A program made the translations under genes and the position numbers. The notes under the pieces are model-generated. The model ran no database searches. It was not told where the DNA came from and saw nothing but the letters and a program-made list of their open reading frames with translations. Shown in pieces: positions 41,689 through 41,854 of a DNA stretch of 41,854 bases (position 1 is the first letter of the stretch; every line of letters starts with the position of its first letter). The DNA is from Comamonadaceae bacterium. GTDB lineage: Bacteria; Pseudomonadota; Gammaproteobacteria; Burkholderiales; Burkholderiaceae_C. Where the stretch lies: contig CANJXV010000002.1 of the NCBI GenBank assembly GCA_947478935.1, positions 1-41,854 on the forward strand. Direction: 5' to 3'.

Positions 41689-41854
41689 ATGCAAACAACG
41701 TTTGTGCAATTGCTGATGCAGCACGCCAAAGCGCGCCCCCACGCGCCGGCTATGCGTGAGAAGGAATACGGAATCTGGCAGACCCTAACGTGGTCGCAAC
41801 TAGCAGCCATGGTGGAGCAACTCGCTGCCGGCCTGCACCAGGCCGGTTTGCGCC
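41689..41854 (+). CDS. AMP-binding acyl-CoA synthetase, N-terminus only (cut by window edge)
   Basis: The first 55 codons of a long-chain acyl-CoA/aryl-CoA ligase: MQTTFVQLLMQHAKARPHAP, then AMREKEYGIWQTLTWSQLAAMVEQLAAGLHQAGLR. The REKEYGIWQTLTW segment is typical of the large AMP-binding proteins found beside branched-chain-type ABC transporters in Burkholderiales. AGAAGGG lies upstream of the ATG. No catalytic motif is inside the window, so the substrate cannot be judged. It is divergent from the Crp/Fnr gene. Confidence 0.8.
   Translation, partial: MQTTFVQLLMQHAKARPHAPAMREKEYGIWQTLTWSQLAAMVEQLAAGLHQAGLR

Noticed and set aside
1..41854. tRNA, rRNA, integrase, transposase or phage genes
   Set aside because: No cloverleaf-like segment, rRNA sequence or mobile-element protein was recognised on either strand.

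Overview
The window looks like chromosomal DNA of a GC-rich betaproteobacterium, most likely Burkholderiales (Comamonadaceae-like). This rests on a Bug-type solute receptor, the fimT-pilV-pilW-pilX-pilY1-pilE minor-pilin operon, fused isobutyryl-CoA mutase (IcmF), type III pantothenate kinase and an RluF-like pseudouridine synthase. No rRNA, tRNA, CRISPR array, transposase or phage gene was seen. Gene density is high, with many ATGA start/stop overlaps and several tail-to-tail overlaps. Both ends cut through a gene: xsc on the left and an AMP-binding ligase on the right.

Region 1 (1-5.5 kb): sulfoacetaldehyde acetyltransferase (xsc, partial) faces an IclR-family regulator across a short operator-like region. 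An interspersed inverted repeat follows, then cobS-cobT, two cobaltochelatase subunits of aerobic B12 synthesis. Region 2 (5.6-13.5 kb, minus strand): the type IV pilus minor-pilin/PilY1 operon. Just upstream of it on the same strand is an unusual exported protein that joins a FimV-core-like domain to five evenly spaced WVxY repeats; it is the most novel-looking object here. Region 3 (13.7-20.7 kb): bug-sauS-sauT, a sulfoacetate module that would make sulfoacetaldehyde for Xsc; an ArgP-like LysR regulator divergent from alanine dehydrogenase; and an enoyl-CoA hydratase. Region 4 (20.8-22.3 kb): a compact arsR-arsC-aquaporin operon with no efflux pump.

Region 5 (22.6-32.9 kb): a tandem DsbA/HCCA-isomerase-like protein, a molybdopterin oxidoreductase, an M20 amidohydrolase, coaX, icmF (with a perfect 24-bp palindrome upstream) and an AlkB alkane monooxygenase. 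32.9-33.6 kb is non-coding and rich in hairpins. Region 6 (33.6-41.8 kb): an alpha/beta hydrolase, the DEAD-box helicase DbpA, an FKBP isomerase, htpG behind a sigma-32-type promoter that overlaps a terminator-like hairpin, the RluF-like synthase, a Gfo/Idh/MocA oxidoreductase, and a Crp/Fnr regulator divergent from an acyl-CoA ligase.

Functional links: sulfoacetate -> sulfoacetyl-CoA (SauT) -> sulfoacetaldehyde (SauS) -> acetyl phosphate + sulfite (Xsc). Alanine dehydrogenase could recycle alanine if taurine is also used. CobST would support the B12-dependent IcmF. Names come from reading translated sequence and recalling family motifs; no database search was run.
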